Assembly: GCA_036675505.1 (NCBI GenBank)
Contig: JAKFEW010000090.1
Span: 39,816 to 103,815 of the forward strand
DNA from: JAKFEW01 sp036675505
GTDB taxonomy: Bacteria > Cyanobacteriota > Sericytochromatia > S15B-MN24 > JAQBPE01
Direction: 5' to 3'
Length of the DNA: 64,000 nt
Part shown: piece after piece, positions 7,051 to 15,809 of the stretch
Layout: each line of letters begins with the position of its first letter
Position numbering within the stretch: the stretch's first letter is position 1
Notes under the pieces: generated by a model
Databases searched by the model: none
Seen by the model: the letters and a program-made list of their open reading frames with translations, nothing else
Told to the model about the DNA's origin: nothing
Position numbers and translations under genes: made by a program

Positions 7051-8193
7051 ATGCGTCGATTCGTCACAGCCTGTGCGCTCGTCTGCGCGACCGCCACCCC
7101 CGCCGTCGCCGGCCCTCTCTCCAAGACCGACGTCTTCGCTGGGCCCACAGGCTTCGCCCACGCCGTGGCCGAAGGCGCCCGCTTCGACGACCGCCTCGGC
7201 GGCTTCCGCCTGCAGGACGACCCCGCCGGCGGCTTCGCCCGTTCGGGCTCGTTCACGCTGCCGAGCCTGCGCTACTTCGCCGGCTTCGACCGCGTGGTGC
7301 CTTCCTGGAACGCCGACTGCCCGGCCGGCACCTTCGTGGTCGTCGAGCTCGGCACGAGCCCGGACGGCGGCAAGACCTGGTCGAAGTGGATCGAGGCGGC
7401 GCGCTGGGGCGATCGCGAGACGATCAAGTTCCAGCCCGCTGGCGAGGTCGTGAAGGCCGACGGCGAAGTGCGCATGAACGAGGACACGCTCGAGCTCAAG
7501 CAGAAGGCCGACCGCCTGCGCGTGCGCGTCACGCTGCGCACCGAGCGCCCGGCGGTCACCCCGCTCGTCACGCTGGTGGGCATGGCGGTGGCCGACAAAG
7601 GCCAGGATGTCGGCGCCGACGATACGCCCGGGCCGGCCTGGGGCAAGGAAGTGAAGACCGAGTTCCGCTCGCAGGGCTGGGAACAATCAGACATGTCATA
7701 CCGCCTGTGCGGCCCGACGTCCACCACGATGGCGCTCACGGCCCATGGCCTGGCCCTGCCCACCGCCGACGTCGCCCGCGCCTGCTGGGACGACGCGAAC
7801 GGCATCTACGGCAACTGGCCCTTCATCGCCGCCGGCGCGAGCGATCTCATGCGCCGTCATGCCGACCACCTCCCTGCGAAGAGCGGCTACCGCAAGGCCT
7901 TCCGCTCGTGGGTCGCCTGGCCCGCCGACTGGAAGTACGTCGAACAGGAGGTGCTCACAGGCCACCCGGTGGTCGTGAGCATCCGCTTCGGCAAGGGTGA
8001 GCTCAAGGGCTCGCCGACCATCGCCTCCGATGGCCACCTGATCCTGGTCAAAGGCTTCACCAGGGACGGTGATCCGATCGTCCATGATCCGGCGTTCCGC
8101 GCCGCGTCCAAGGGGCGCGTCGTCTACGACCGGCAGGAGCTCCACCGCGCCCGCCACGGTGGCCCCGTGATCGTCTTCCACCCATTCGAGTAG
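7051..8193 (+). CDS. Exported C39-like cysteine peptidase
   Basis: A 380-residue protein with a 20-residue signal peptide (MRRFVTACALVCATATPAVA-G). Residues 21-200 form a beta-rich domain with YFAGFDRVVPSWNADCP. The C-terminal half is a papain-like C39_2 domain: YRLCGPTSTTMAL supplies the catalytic Cys near residue 220, DGHLILVKGF the His near 327, and VHDPAF the Asp. This is the exported stand-alone type, not the bacteriocin-leader peptidase fused to ABC transporters, and no transporter is adjacent. It probably cleaves an envelope or extracellular protein. The next gene begins 4 bases after its stop. Confidence 0.85.
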   Translation: MRRFVTACALVCATATPAVAGPLSKTDVFAGPTGFAHAVAEGARFDDRLGGFRLQDDPAGGFARSGSFTLPSLRYFAGFDRVVPSWNADCPAGTFVVVELGTSPDGGKTWSKWIEAARWGDRETIKFQPAGEVVKADGEVRMNEDTLELKQKADRLRVRVTLRTERPAVTPLVTLVGMAVADKGQDVGADDTPGPAWGKEVKTEFRSQGWEQSDMSYRLCGPTSTTMALTAHGLALPTADVARACWDDANGIYGNWPFIAAGASDLMRRHADHLPAKSGYRKAFRSWVAWPADWKYVEQEVLTGHPVVVSIRFGKGELKGSPTIASDGHLILVKGFTRDGDPIVHDPAFRAASKGRVVYDRQELHRARHGGPVIVFHPFE

Positions 8194-8197
8194 GTCC

Positions 8198-11100
8198 ATG
8201 AACGAGCCCACCGTCCCCGAGCCGCCCACCGTCCCCGAGCCGCCCACCGTCCCCGAGCCGCCCACCGTCCCCGCGACGCCGAACGCCAGCGAACCCCCGG
8301 CCGCCTCCGCGCCGGTCGACGTCGCGCCGCCGCTGCCGGCGGCGACCGCCGAGACGGTGGCCGCCGCGCGGCCCTGGATCCCGCTGCTCTTCGTGCTTTC
8401 GGGCGCCGCCGGGCTGCTCTACGAGGTGCTCTGGTCCAAGTACCTGGGCTTCTTGCTCGGCAACGCCGCGCACGCCAACGCCATCGTCCTCGGCACCTTC
8501 CTCGGCGGCCTCGCGCTGGGCAGCGTGCTGCTCGGGCGCTTCGCGGACCGCGTGCCGAACCAGCTCTACCTGTACGCGTGGCTGGAGATGGGCGTCGCGC
8601 TGCTCGCCGGCCTGACGCCCACGGCTTTCAGCTCGATCGAGGCGGTGGTCGGCGGCTTCGGCCCGGTCGGCCGGGTGCTGCTCGCGGCGGCCGTGCTGCT
8701 GCCCCCCACCCTCCTGATGGGCGGCTCGCTCCCGGCGCTGAGTCGCTTCCTCACGCGCGAGATCGTGACCGTACAGAGCCACGTGGCGCGGCTCTACTTC
8801 CTCAACAGCGCGGGCGCCGTGATCGGCGCCCTGGCGGCGGGCTTCTGGCTCGTGCCGCGGCTCGGCCTGGACGGCGCCGTGTACGTCGGGGCCTTCACGA
8901 ACGTGGCCATCGGGTTGCTCGCCATGTACCTTTCCAAACAGGGACTCGCCCCGGCGCTACAAAATCTGGCCGCGGCGCCGCAGGGACTCGCCCCGGCGCC
9001 ACAGAATCTGGCCGCGGCGCCCGATCCGGCGGATACAGCGCCTGTGGTGGTGGCGGAGCCCGAAGAGGCGCCGCTCGAGCCCGTGAGCTCGGCGCTCCGG
9101 TGGTACGCGCTCGCGGCCGTCTTCGTCTCGGGCATCGTGGCGCTCACCTACGAGGTGGCCTGGATCCGGCTGCTGGCCCTCGTCCTCGGCTCCTCGACCT
9201 ACTCGTTCACGCTGATGATCGCGGCCTTCGTGGCCGGCATCGCGCTGGGCAGCTTGCTGGTCGAGCGTGGCGTCACGCTCGGCCGCACGCCGCTCGCGCG
9301 CTTCGCGCTCGCCGAGCTCGGCGTCGCGCTCGGCGTGCTCCTCACGCTGCCGCTCTACGAGCGCCTGCCATACTGGTTCCTGCACTTCAAGGCGATGCTC
9401 GCGCCCTCGGCCGCGGCTTTCCCGCTTTACGAGGCCGGCAAGTTCGGCTTCTGCTTCCTGCTGATGCTCGTGCCGACGGTCTTCCTCGGCATGACGCTGC
9501 CGCTCGCCACGCGTCTCGTCACGGCCCGCCGCGACGAGGTGGGCGCCAAGGTCGGCGAGATCTTCGCCGCCAACACGCTCGGCAACGTGCTCGGCGCGGC
9601 CGTGGCCACGCTCGTGCTGCTGCCCGTGCTCGGTCTCAAGGGCACGATCGACCTCGGCGTGCTGGTGAACCTGTTGGTGGCGGCCGGCGCGGCCTGGCTC
9701 GCGACCGGCTGGCCGACCATCCGGCGCGTGGCCGTCACGGCCCTGCCGTTGCTGGTCTTCGGCCTGCAGCGCATGCTCGTGCCCGGCTTCGACATGCAGG
9801 TGCTCTCGAGCGGCGTGTTCCGCGAGAGCGTCAAGGATCTGCCGACGTCCTACGCGGCCTTCAAGGCGCGCTTCGCCGACCGCAAGGTGCTCTTCAACCG
9901 GGACGACGCGAACACCACCGTCACGGTCGTCCAGGAGAACGACAACGTCTACCTGTCGCTGAACGGCAAGGTGGACGCGAGCAGCGCCGGCGACCTCGCG
10001 ACCCAGGTGCTGTCCGGCCAGCTGCCGCTGTTGTTGCACCCGAAGGCCGAGAGCATGCTCGTGATCGGCTACGGCAGCGGCATCACGGCCGGCGCCGCGC
10101 TGACCCACCCGATCAAGCGCCTCGACCTGGCCGAAATCTCGCCGGCCGTGCTCGAGGCCGGGCGCTACTTCGCGCCCTTCAACCACGACGTCCAGCGGGA
10201 CGGCCGGTTCACCGCGCGGATGGAAGACGGCCTCGCGCTGCTGCGCCAGCCCGGCCCCACCTACGACGTGATCGTCACGGAGCCCTCGAACTCCTGGATG
10301 GCCGGGGTCGGCAACCTCTTCACGGTCGACGCGTACGCCCTGATGGCCCGGCGCCTCGCGCCGGACGGCCTGGTGGTGCAGTGGCTGCCGCTCTACGAGA
10401 CCGACGACGAGACGCTGCGGCTGATCCTGCGGTCGTTCCGGGCGGTCTTCCCGCATGCCACGCTCTGGCAGACGCAGGCGCTCGACACGATCATCGTCGG
10501 CTCGCGCACGCCGATCGACCCGGACTTCGCGGCGCTCGAGCGTCGCGCGGCCGAGCCCGGCGTGGCCGCCGAGCTGCGCCGCACGGGCATCGCGAGCCCC
10601 GCCGCGCTGCTCATGATGCAGCTCGCGACGGCCGACTCGCTCGAGGCGATGGCCCATGTCGGCGAGACCAACATGTTGAGATTCCCGCGCCTCGAATACC
10701 GCGCGCCGGTGGCGTTCTACGTCGACGAGACGGCCAACGCGCCCTACCAGACCGACGTCCGCCAACAGGCCGGCGGCGCGGCCGATCCCGCCCACCTGCT
10801 CACGCGCTACCTCGCCTGGCGCAAGAAGCCGATCACCGGCGACGAGTTCGCCGAATACGCCGCTTACCAGGCCGAAGAGCTGCCGCTCAACGCGTACCGC
10901 GGGGTGGACGCGCAGATCCTCCGCGAATGGCGGCGGGCCTACCCGAACGACCACCGCGCCGCGATCATGGACGCGCAGCGGCTCGCGGGCAAGGGCCAGG
11001 TGGTCGAGGCGCTCGCCCTGGTCGAGCCGGTCTTGAAGAAGCGCCCGGCCGACGCGGCGATCGCGGCCTTCGCGAGCGAGCTCCAATACACCCACGCGAT

Positions 11101-11500
11101 GACGGGCTTCGGCTTCCTCACCACGAAGCCGCCGGCGATCAACGCGGCGATCGCCGCCACCGAGCGCGCCCTCGCGCGCAAGGGCGCGGACCCGGTCGGC
11201 GGCTGGAGCCGCCTGGCCGCGCTGCGTCATGTGGCGGGCGATCGCCCAGGCGAGTACGCGGCGGTCGAGAAAGCCCTGATGGCGCTGCAGGCTCGCCCGA
11301 CGGCCCAGGCCGGCGCCATGAAGGTGCGTCTGCTCAGCGCGGCGGCCGCCACCGCCCTCGACGCGGGCGACCTGGCCCGCGCACGGCGCTACCTCGAGCC
11401 CGCCTGGGCGCTCGACCCGGCCGATCTCGAGCTCGGCCGCCTGGTCCGGCGCTACGACGCGGCCGAGCCGGGCCGGACCGGCGCCGCGCCGCGGCGCTAG
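8198..11500 (+). CDS. Membrane-bound spermidine synthase-like fusion with TPR tail
   Basis: A 1100-residue fusion. Residues 1-55 are a low-complexity tail with the repeat EPPTVP. Residues 60-250 and 300-520 are two hydrophobic blocks with matching starts (FVLSGAAGLLYEVLWSKYLG and FVSGIVALTYEVAWIRLLAL), the duplicated membrane half-domain of fused MFS/spermidine synthases. Residues 590-800 form a SpeE-like Rossmann domain: MLVIGYGSGITAG binds the nucleotide-like cofactor, LDLAEISPAVLE follows, and VTEPSNSWMAGVGNLFT is the conserved active-site loop. Residues 870-1095 look like TPR helices. Family members are named for SpeE but the substrate is usually unproven; polyamine synthesis is not demonstrated here. 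Confidence 0.85.
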   Translation: MNEPTVPEPPTVPEPPTVPEPPTVPATPNASEPPAASAPVDVAPPLPAATAETVAAARPWIPLLFVLSGAAGLLYEVLWSKYLGFLLGNAAHANAIVLGTFLGGLALGSVLLGRFADRVPNQLYLYAWLEMGVALLAGLTPTAFSSIEAVVGGFGPVGRVLLAAAVLLPPTLLMGGSLPALSRFLTREIVTVQSHVARLYFLNSAGAVIGALAAGFWLVPRLGLDGAVYVGAFTNVAIGLLAMYLSKQGLAPALQNLAAAPQGLAPAPQNLAAAPDPADTAPVVVAEPEEAPLEPVSSALRWYALAAVFVSGIVALTYEVAWIRLLALVLGSSTYSFTLMIAAFVAGIALGSLLVERGVTLGRTPLARFALAELGVALGVLLTLPLYERLPYWFLHFKAMLAPSAAAFPLYEAGKFGFCFLLMLVPTVFLGMTLPLATRLVTARRDEVGAKVGEIFAANTLGNVLGAAVATLVLLPVLGLKGTIDLGVLVNLLVAAGAAWLATGWPTIRRVAVTALPLLVFGLQRMLVPGFDMQVLSSGVFRESVKDLPTSYAAFKARFADRKVLFNRDDANTTVTVVQENDNVYLSLNGKVDASSAGDLATQVLSGQLPLLLHPKAESMLVIGYGSGITAGAALTHPIKRLDLAEISPAVLEAGRYFAPFNHDVQRDGRFTARMEDGLALLRQPGPTYDVIVTEPSNSWMAGVGNLFTVDAYALMARRLAPDGLVVQWLPLYETDDETLRLILRSFRAVFPHATLWQTQALDTIIVGSRTPIDPDFAALERRAAEPGVAAELRRTGIASPAALLMMQLATADSLEAMAHVGETNMLRFPRLEYRAPVAFYVDETANAPYQTDVRQQAGGAADPAHLLTRYLAWRKKPITGDEFAEYAAYQAEELPLNAYRGVDAQILREWRRAYPNDHRAAIMDAQRLAGKGQVVEALALVEPVLKKRPADAAIAAFASELQYTHAMTGFGFLTTKPPAINAAIAATERALARKGADPVGGWSRLAALRHVAGDRPGEYAAVEKALMALQARPTAQAGAMKVRLLSAAAATALDAGDLARARRYLEPAWALDPADLELGRLVRRYDAAEPGRTGAAPRR
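8219..8272 (+). repeat. Three tandem 18-bp repeats encoding EPPTVP
   Basis: Exact copies of an 18-base unit start at 8219, 8237 and 8255; a partial 15-base copy precedes them. They encode the proline-rich cytoplasmic tail of the spermidine-synthase fusion. Slippage could change copy number in frame. Confidence 0.9.
8939..9022 (+). repeat. Two tandem 42-bp repeats in the inter-domain linker
   Basis: Copies at 8939-8980 and 8981-9022 differ at a few bases and encode QGLAPALQNLAAAP and QGLAPAPQNLAAAP. They lie in the loop between the two membrane halves of the spermidine-synthase fusion. Confidence 0.9.
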
Positions 11501-11508
11501 GAGGAATC

Positions 11509-12186
11509 ATGCGCATTCTGGTCGTGGACGACGAGGTCAAGGTGGGCGGCTTCCTCAAGCGCGGGCTCGAGGAAGAGGGCCATGCCGTCGACCTCGCGCA
11601 CGACGGCGAGGAGGGCCTGTCGCGCGCCCTCGCGGGCGGCTACGAGTTGCTGATCCTCGACCTGATGCTGCCGCGGCGCAACGGCCTAGAGGTCTGCCAG
11701 GCGCTGCGCCAGGCCGGCTCGGACGCCTTCATCCTGATGCTCTCGGCGCGAGGTGAGATGGCCGACCGCGTGGTCGGGCTACGCCACGGGGCGGACGACT
11801 ACCTCGCCAAGCCCTTCGCCTTCGAGGAGCTGATCGCGCGGGTGGACGCCGCGGGCCGGCGCATCCTGCAGGCGCGGCCGACGGCGCCCGCCCTGGCCTA
11901 CGGCGACCTGCGCGTGGACCTCGTCGCCCGCACGGTCCTGCGCGGCGACATGCCGGTCTCGCTCACCAACCGCGAGTTCGACCTGTTGGTCTGCTTCCTG
12001 CGCCACCCCGATCGCGTGCTCGGCCGCGAGCAGCTGGCCCGCGAGGTCTGGGGCATGGACTTCGACCCGGGTACCAACGTGGTCGACGTCTACGTGACCT
12101 ACCTCCGAAAGAAGCTCGAGAAGGCCGGCTCGCGCCTGATCCACACGTTACGCGGCGAGGGCTACCGGCTGGGCGCCCACGAATGA
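11509..12186 (+). CDS. OmpR/PhoB-family response regulator
   Basis: A 225-residue two-domain regulator. The receiver domain (MRILVVDDEVKVGGFLKRGL) has the acidic pair near residues 8-9, the phospho-acceptor Asp in LLILDLMLP near 51, and the conserved Lys in LAKPFAFEEL near 101. The C-terminal winged helix carries LTNREFDLLVCFLRHPDRVL and NVVDVYVTYLRKKLE, typical of OmpR-type DNA-binding domains that recognise tandem repeats. The ATG at 11509 follows GGAGGA directly after the upstream stop. Its last codons overlap the histidine kinase start by 4 bases (ATGA). The upstream fusion gene is 8 bases away, so it may be part of the same unit. Signal and targets unknown. Confidence 0.95.
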   Translation: MRILVVDDEVKVGGFLKRGLEEEGHAVDLAHDGEEGLSRALAGGYELLILDLMLPRRNGLEVCQALRQAGSDAFILMLSARGEMADRVVGLRHGADDYLAKPFAFEELIARVDAAGRRILQARPTAPALAYGDLRVDLVARTVLRGDMPVSLTNREFDLLVCFLRHPDRVLGREQLAREVWGMDFDPGTNVVDVYVTYLRKKLEKAGSRLIHTLRGEGYRLGAHE

Positions 12187-13571
12187 CCTTCCGCGACCGC
12201 CTTGCCGTCGGCTACACCCTGATCTTCGCCCTGACCTTCCTGGTGCTCGGCGCGAGCGTGTACGCGAGCCTTGATCGGGTGCTGCACGATCAGGTCGACG
12301 ACAGCCTGCGCGCGATCGCCCGCTACCACCACGCCGTCTGGCCGCAGAGCTTCGCGGGCGCCGACGACAGCCAGAAGATCGGGCCGTGCGTCTTTTACCT
12401 CGACCCGGGCGGCAAGGTGCTTTACCGGTCAGTCGAGGCGCCGCCGCCGATCGATCCCAGCAGCGCCGACTTCGAGGCCGCGCTGCACCATGGCGACGTG
12501 TTCGTGCGCACGACCACGCCGATGGGCCCGCTGCGCGTGTTGATCACCCGCGTGAACGGCGAGAGCGGCGCCACCCACGTGATCGAGGTGGGCACGCCGC
12601 TCGCCCCGGTCGAGAACGCGATGCGCACCGTGTTTCTGATCATGCTGGGCCTGGGCATCGCCGCCGCCGGCGCCTCGCTCGCGACGGGCCGCTGGCTCGC
12701 GGGGCGGGCGATCGGCCCGGTCGAGGCCGTGACCGACGCCGCGCGCGCGATCCACGCGCGCGACCTCACGACGCGCCTGCCCGAGCCGCCGCGGCGCGAC
12801 GAGATCGGCGAGCTCGTCGCCGTGTTCAACCAGATGCTCGCGCGGCTGGAGACGGCCTTCGACGCCCAACGGCGCTTCACGGCCGACGCCTCTCACGAGC
12901 TGCGCTCGCCGCTCACGACGCTGCGCGGCGAGATCGAGGTGGCCAGGCGCAGGCCACGCAGCGCCGAGCAGTACGCGAGCGTGCTCGACAGCGCGCTCGA
13001 AGAAATCGATCGCCTCGAGCGGGTGCTCGCGGATCTGCTCGAGCTCGCGCGTCTCGACGACGCCCAAGGCGCAACGACCTACGTGGATCTCGCCGCGCTG
13101 GCGAACGAGGTGGTGAGCCGCCAGGCGCACGATGCCGCCGCCCGTGGCCTCGCGCTCACGCTGAGCGCCGAGCCGGGCGTTGGTGCCTGGGCGGCCGCGC
13201 CCAGGCTCGCCCGCGCGCTCGACAACCTGGTCGCCAACGCCCTGCGGTACACCAGCGCGGGCCACGTCCGGATCAACGTGCGGGCCGATGGCGCGGACGC
13301 CGTCATCGAGGTGAGCGACACGGGGGTCGGCATCCCGGCGGACCAGCTCGAGCGCATCTTCGACCGCTTCTATCGCCTGGACGCGTCGCGCGCCCGCGAG
13401 GCGGGCGGCGTCGGCCTGGGGCTCGCGATCGCCCGCCAGATCGCCCGCGTATACGGTGGCGACCTCACCGCGCAAAGCATCCCCGGCGAGGGCAGCACGT
13501 TCGCGCTGCGGCTGCCGCGAGCGGCGTTGGGCACGATCCCGGCCGCGCGGGCGGCGGCTTCGCAGGCCTGA
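12183..13571 (+). CDS. Membrane sensor histidine kinase
   Basis: A 462-residue kinase. Membrane helix 1 lies at residues 9-30, an extracytoplasmic sensor of about 120 residues follows, and helix 2 lies near 147-168. A HAMP linker ends in LPEPPRRDEIGELVAVFNQML. The H-box is DASHELRSPLTTLRGE with the phospho-acceptor His near 238. The ATPase domain has an N-box (LDNLVANALRYTSAG), then DTGVGIP, then GGVGLGLAIARQIARVYGG. All catalytic blocks are intact. It overlaps the response regulator by 4 bases and is its cognate partner. The arrangement resembles CusS/CopS- and heavy-metal-type kinases, but the sensor shows no metal motif, so the signal is open. Confidence 0.95.
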   Translation: MTFRDRLAVGYTLIFALTFLVLGASVYASLDRVLHDQVDDSLRAIARYHHAVWPQSFAGADDSQKIGPCVFYLDPGGKVLYRSVEAPPPIDPSSADFEAALHHGDVFVRTTTPMGPLRVLITRVNGESGATHVIEVGTPLAPVENAMRTVFLIMLGLGIAAAGASLATGRWLAGRAIGPVEAVTDAARAIHARDLTTRLPEPPRRDEIGELVAVFNQMLARLETAFDAQRRFTADASHELRSPLTTLRGEIEVARRRPRSAEQYASVLDSALEEIDRLERVLADLLELARLDDAQGATTYVDLAALANEVVSRQAHDAAARGLALTLSAEPGVGAWAAAPRLARALDNLVANALRYTSAGHVRINVRADGADAVIEVSDTGVGIPADQLERIFDRFYRLDASRAREAGGVGLGLAIARQIARVYGGDLTAQSIPGEGSTFALRLPRAALGTIPAARAAASQA

Positions 13572-13617
13572 GCGCAATTAGAATCGCTTAATCGCCCGGC
13601 GTCGTCCGCCGCGGGCC

Positions 13618-13626
13618 GGGTACGAT
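13618..13626 (+). promoter_or_regulatory. Candidate -10 element of the PAP2-family gene
   Basis: GGG followed by TACGAT (13621-13626) matches the GGGTAnnAT pattern seen before several genes in this window. It lies about 67 bases before the start codon. No -35 is evident. Confidence 0.35.
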
Positions 13627-13693
13627 GTCGACGGCCGGGGCGGCGAGCGAAGGGCTCGCCGCAGGCCGTTGCACCAGGTCGAGGGTCGAATTC

Positions 13694-15088
13694 ATGAAAC
13701 TGCGTGTCCTCCTGTCGAGCGTGACGCTGGCGGCGGCGATCGCCACGGCGGCGCCCCCGCTCGTGCCGCCGGCCGAGGCGGCGGCGGCCGCGCGCGCGGC
13801 GCTGGCGGTCACCCCCGCGGCCGCGAAATGGAAAACGATCCTCGTCGGCGATGCCGCGAGGCACCTGCCCGGCCCGCCGCCCGCGCCCGGCTCGGAGCAG
13901 GCCCGGGCCGAGCTCGCCGAGCTGCTGGCCTGGCAGAACCGCCGCACGGGCCCGGACCAACAGGCGATCGGCTACTGGAGCCGCTACGCGGCGGTGATCC
14001 CGTGGAGCAAGGAAACGCGCGACCTGTTGATCCGCGAAGGCGCCGTGCCGCCGCGCGCGGCGCGCGCGATGGCCCACGTCCACGCGGCAATGTACGACGC
14101 GACCGTGATCGCGTGGATGGCCAAGGCCAAGTATGGCCGCCCCGCGCCCTCGGCGCCGGGCCTCAAGCCGCTGCTCGAGGACGAGGGCATCCCGAGCTAC
14201 CCTTCCGAGCACGCGGCCGCGGCGTTTGCGGCGGTGGAGGTGCTCGCGCACCTCTACCCCACCGAGGCCGAGGCCATGCGGAAGAAGGCCGCGCTGGCCG
14301 CCGAGACCCGCATCGCGGGCGGCGGCAACACCCGCAGCGACGTCGAGGCGGGCAAGGCGATCGGCGAGGTGGCAGCCCAGGCGGCGATCGCCCGGCTCAA
14401 GAGCGACGGCGGCGACGCCGTCGCGAAGCTGCCGCTCGAGACCAGGCCTGGCCAATGGACGCACGTCGCGCCGATGGAGCCGCTCGCCGGCACCTGGAAG
14501 CCCTGGTTCCTCGCCAAGGGCTCCCAATTCCGCCCCGCGAAGCCCGCCGCCCCCGGCACGCCGATCCACAAGGCGCTCGTCGCCCAGGTGGTGGCGGCCC
14601 AGAAGAAGCTGACGCCTGAGCAGATCAAGCTCGCGAAGTACTGGAACTTCGACGTGCCGGCGATCATGTGGAACGACCTGGTCATGCCCGACATCGAGCG
14701 GCGCATGGACTCGCCGAACGCCGCGAAGACCCTGGCGATGCTCAACATGATCGAGGCCGACACGGCGATCGCCTGCTGGGACGGCAAGTACGCGCACCGC
14801 GAGCTGCGGCCGATCATGGTGGCGAAGGGCTTCAAGAGCATCATCATGACGCCGCCTCATCCGTCGTTCCCGGCGGGCCACGCCTCGTTCTCGATCGCCG
14901 CCGCCACCTACATGAGCTCGGTCTTCCCGGATCGGACGGCCTATTACCGCGAGGAGGCCCTGACGGCCGCGACCTCGCGCCTGTGGGGCGGCATCCACTA
15001 CACGCGCGACAACGAGGCCGGGCTCGTGCTTGGCAAGCGCGTGGCGACGCACGCGATGCGCGAAGCGAAGAAGCAGGGGCTGCAGTAG
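13694..15088 (+). CDS. Exported PAP2 / vanadium haloperoxidase-like protein with duplicated domain
   Basis: A 464-residue secreted protein (signal peptide MKLRVLLSSVTLAAAIATAA). The C-terminal half has the full acid phosphatase/haloperoxidase signature: KYAHRELRP (KX6RP) near residue 363, PSFPAGHASF near 393 and SRLWGGIHYTRD (SRX5HX3D) near 428. These residues bind phosphate or vanadate. The N-terminal half repeats the layout in weakened form: RAMAHVHAAMYDA, then PSYPSEHAAAA near 170 and TRIAGGGNTRSD near 207, where the catalytic His is Asn. It is therefore a pseudo-enzyme half fused to an intact one, as in other two-domain members. Phosphatase and peroxidase activity cannot be told apart by sequence. 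It is convergent with the TrkA-like gene. Confidence 0.85.
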   Translation: MKLRVLLSSVTLAAAIATAAPPLVPPAEAAAAARAALAVTPAAAKWKTILVGDAARHLPGPPPAPGSEQARAELAELLAWQNRRTGPDQQAIGYWSRYAAVIPWSKETRDLLIREGAVPPRAARAMAHVHAAMYDATVIAWMAKAKYGRPAPSAPGLKPLLEDEGIPSYPSEHAAAAFAAVEVLAHLYPTEAEAMRKKAALAAETRIAGGGNTRSDVEAGKAIGEVAAQAAIARLKSDGGDAVAKLPLETRPGQWTHVAPMEPLAGTWKPWFLAKGSQFRPAKPAAPGTPIHKALVAQVVAAQKKLTPEQIKLAKYWNFDVPAIMWNDLVMPDIERRMDSPNAAKTLAMLNMIEADTAIACWDGKYAHRELRPIMVAKGFKSIIMTPPHPSFPAGHASFSIAAATYMSSVFPDRTAYYREEALTAATSRLWGGIHYTRDNEAGLVLGKRVATHAMREAKKQGLQ

Positions 15089-15115
15089 CAGCGCCCGGCA
15101 GGGGAGGGCGGGACT

Positions 15116-15799
15116 TCAGGCCTTCGGCGCAGCGCGCGTCACGATCTTGATGATCGCGCCGAGGTCGCCCTCCATCGCGAGCAGGATCACGTCCGAGCCG
15201 CCCGGCACCTCCGTGGTGCCGCGCGCGATCTCGACGGCGCCGCCCGGCGGCTCGACCGCCACGAAGTTGCAGGTGGGCGGCAGGCCCATCGTGCGGGCGA
15301 TCGTCTCGACGGTCATGCCGGCGATCGCGGCGTTCTCCGGGACGCGCACCTCGAAGACGTCGATGTTGCCCTTGCCGATCCGCATCAACGCCTGGATTTC
15401 GGGATACTCGACGTTGACCATGATCTGCTCGATCACCGGGTTGACCGACGAGGCGATGTGCGTCGCGCCCGCGAGCCGGTAGGGCTCCTCGAACTCCTGC
15501 TCGCGCATGCGCACGAGCCGGCGCGGCACGCCGAAGTGGTTGGCGAGCAAGATGAACGCCAGGTTGTCGGCGTCGTTGCGCATCATGCCGACGGCCAGGT
15601 CCGCCCGCCGCATGCCGACGGCCTCCAGCGTCTTGGTGCTGGTCGCCGAGCCCGCATGGACCATCGCGCCGAGCTCGGTCTGGGCATACTCGGCCACGAC
15701 CGGGTCGGGGTCGACGATCAGCACGTCATGCTGGTGGGCGATCAGCCGTTCCGCGAGCGCGAGGCCGAACATGCCGCCGCCACCGATGATGATGTACAT
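15116..15799 (-). CDS. TrkA/RCK-domain potassium transport regulator
   Basis: A 227-residue cytoplasmic protein. An N-terminal Rossmann RCK domain starts MYIIIGGGGMFGLALAERL (GxGxxG-type nucleotide loop) with DVLIVDPDP as the acidic strand end. A C-terminal RCK_C domain covers roughly residues 135-222. Such subunits gate Trk/Ktr transporters or channels in response to NAD(H) or ATP/ADP. The ATG at 15799 has GAGGAGG upstream; a longer in-frame reading to 15868 lacks one. It follows the double-RCK channel gene by 10 bases, so it may be an extra regulatory ring subunit of that channel. No TrkH/KtrB gene is visible. Confidence 0.9.
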   Translation of the reverse strand: MYIIIGGGGMFGLALAERLIAHQHDVLIVDPDPVVAEYAQTELGAMVHAGSATSTKTLEAVGMRRADLAVGMMRNDADNLAFILLANHFGVPRRLVRMREQEFEEPYRLAGATHIASSVNPVIEQIMVNVEYPEIQALMRIGKGNIDVFEVRVPENAAIAGMTVETIARTMGLPPTCNFVAVEPPGGAVEIARGTTEVPGGSDVILLAMEGDLGAIIKIVTRAAPKA

Positions 15800-15809
15800 G
15801 GTGGCCTCC

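Noticed and set aside
7051..8193. Bacteriocin-processing C39 peptidase
   Set aside because: No ABC transporter fusion or precursor peptide is nearby and the protein has its own signal peptide.
8957..11230. 757-residue antisense open frame over the spermidine-synthase gene
   Set aside because: High GC keeps stop codons rare on the opposite strand; no domain and no ribosome site.
13370..15052. 560-residue antisense frame over the PAP2 gene
   Set aside because: Composition is Arg/His/Gly-rich noise and the sense strand carries a clear enzyme.
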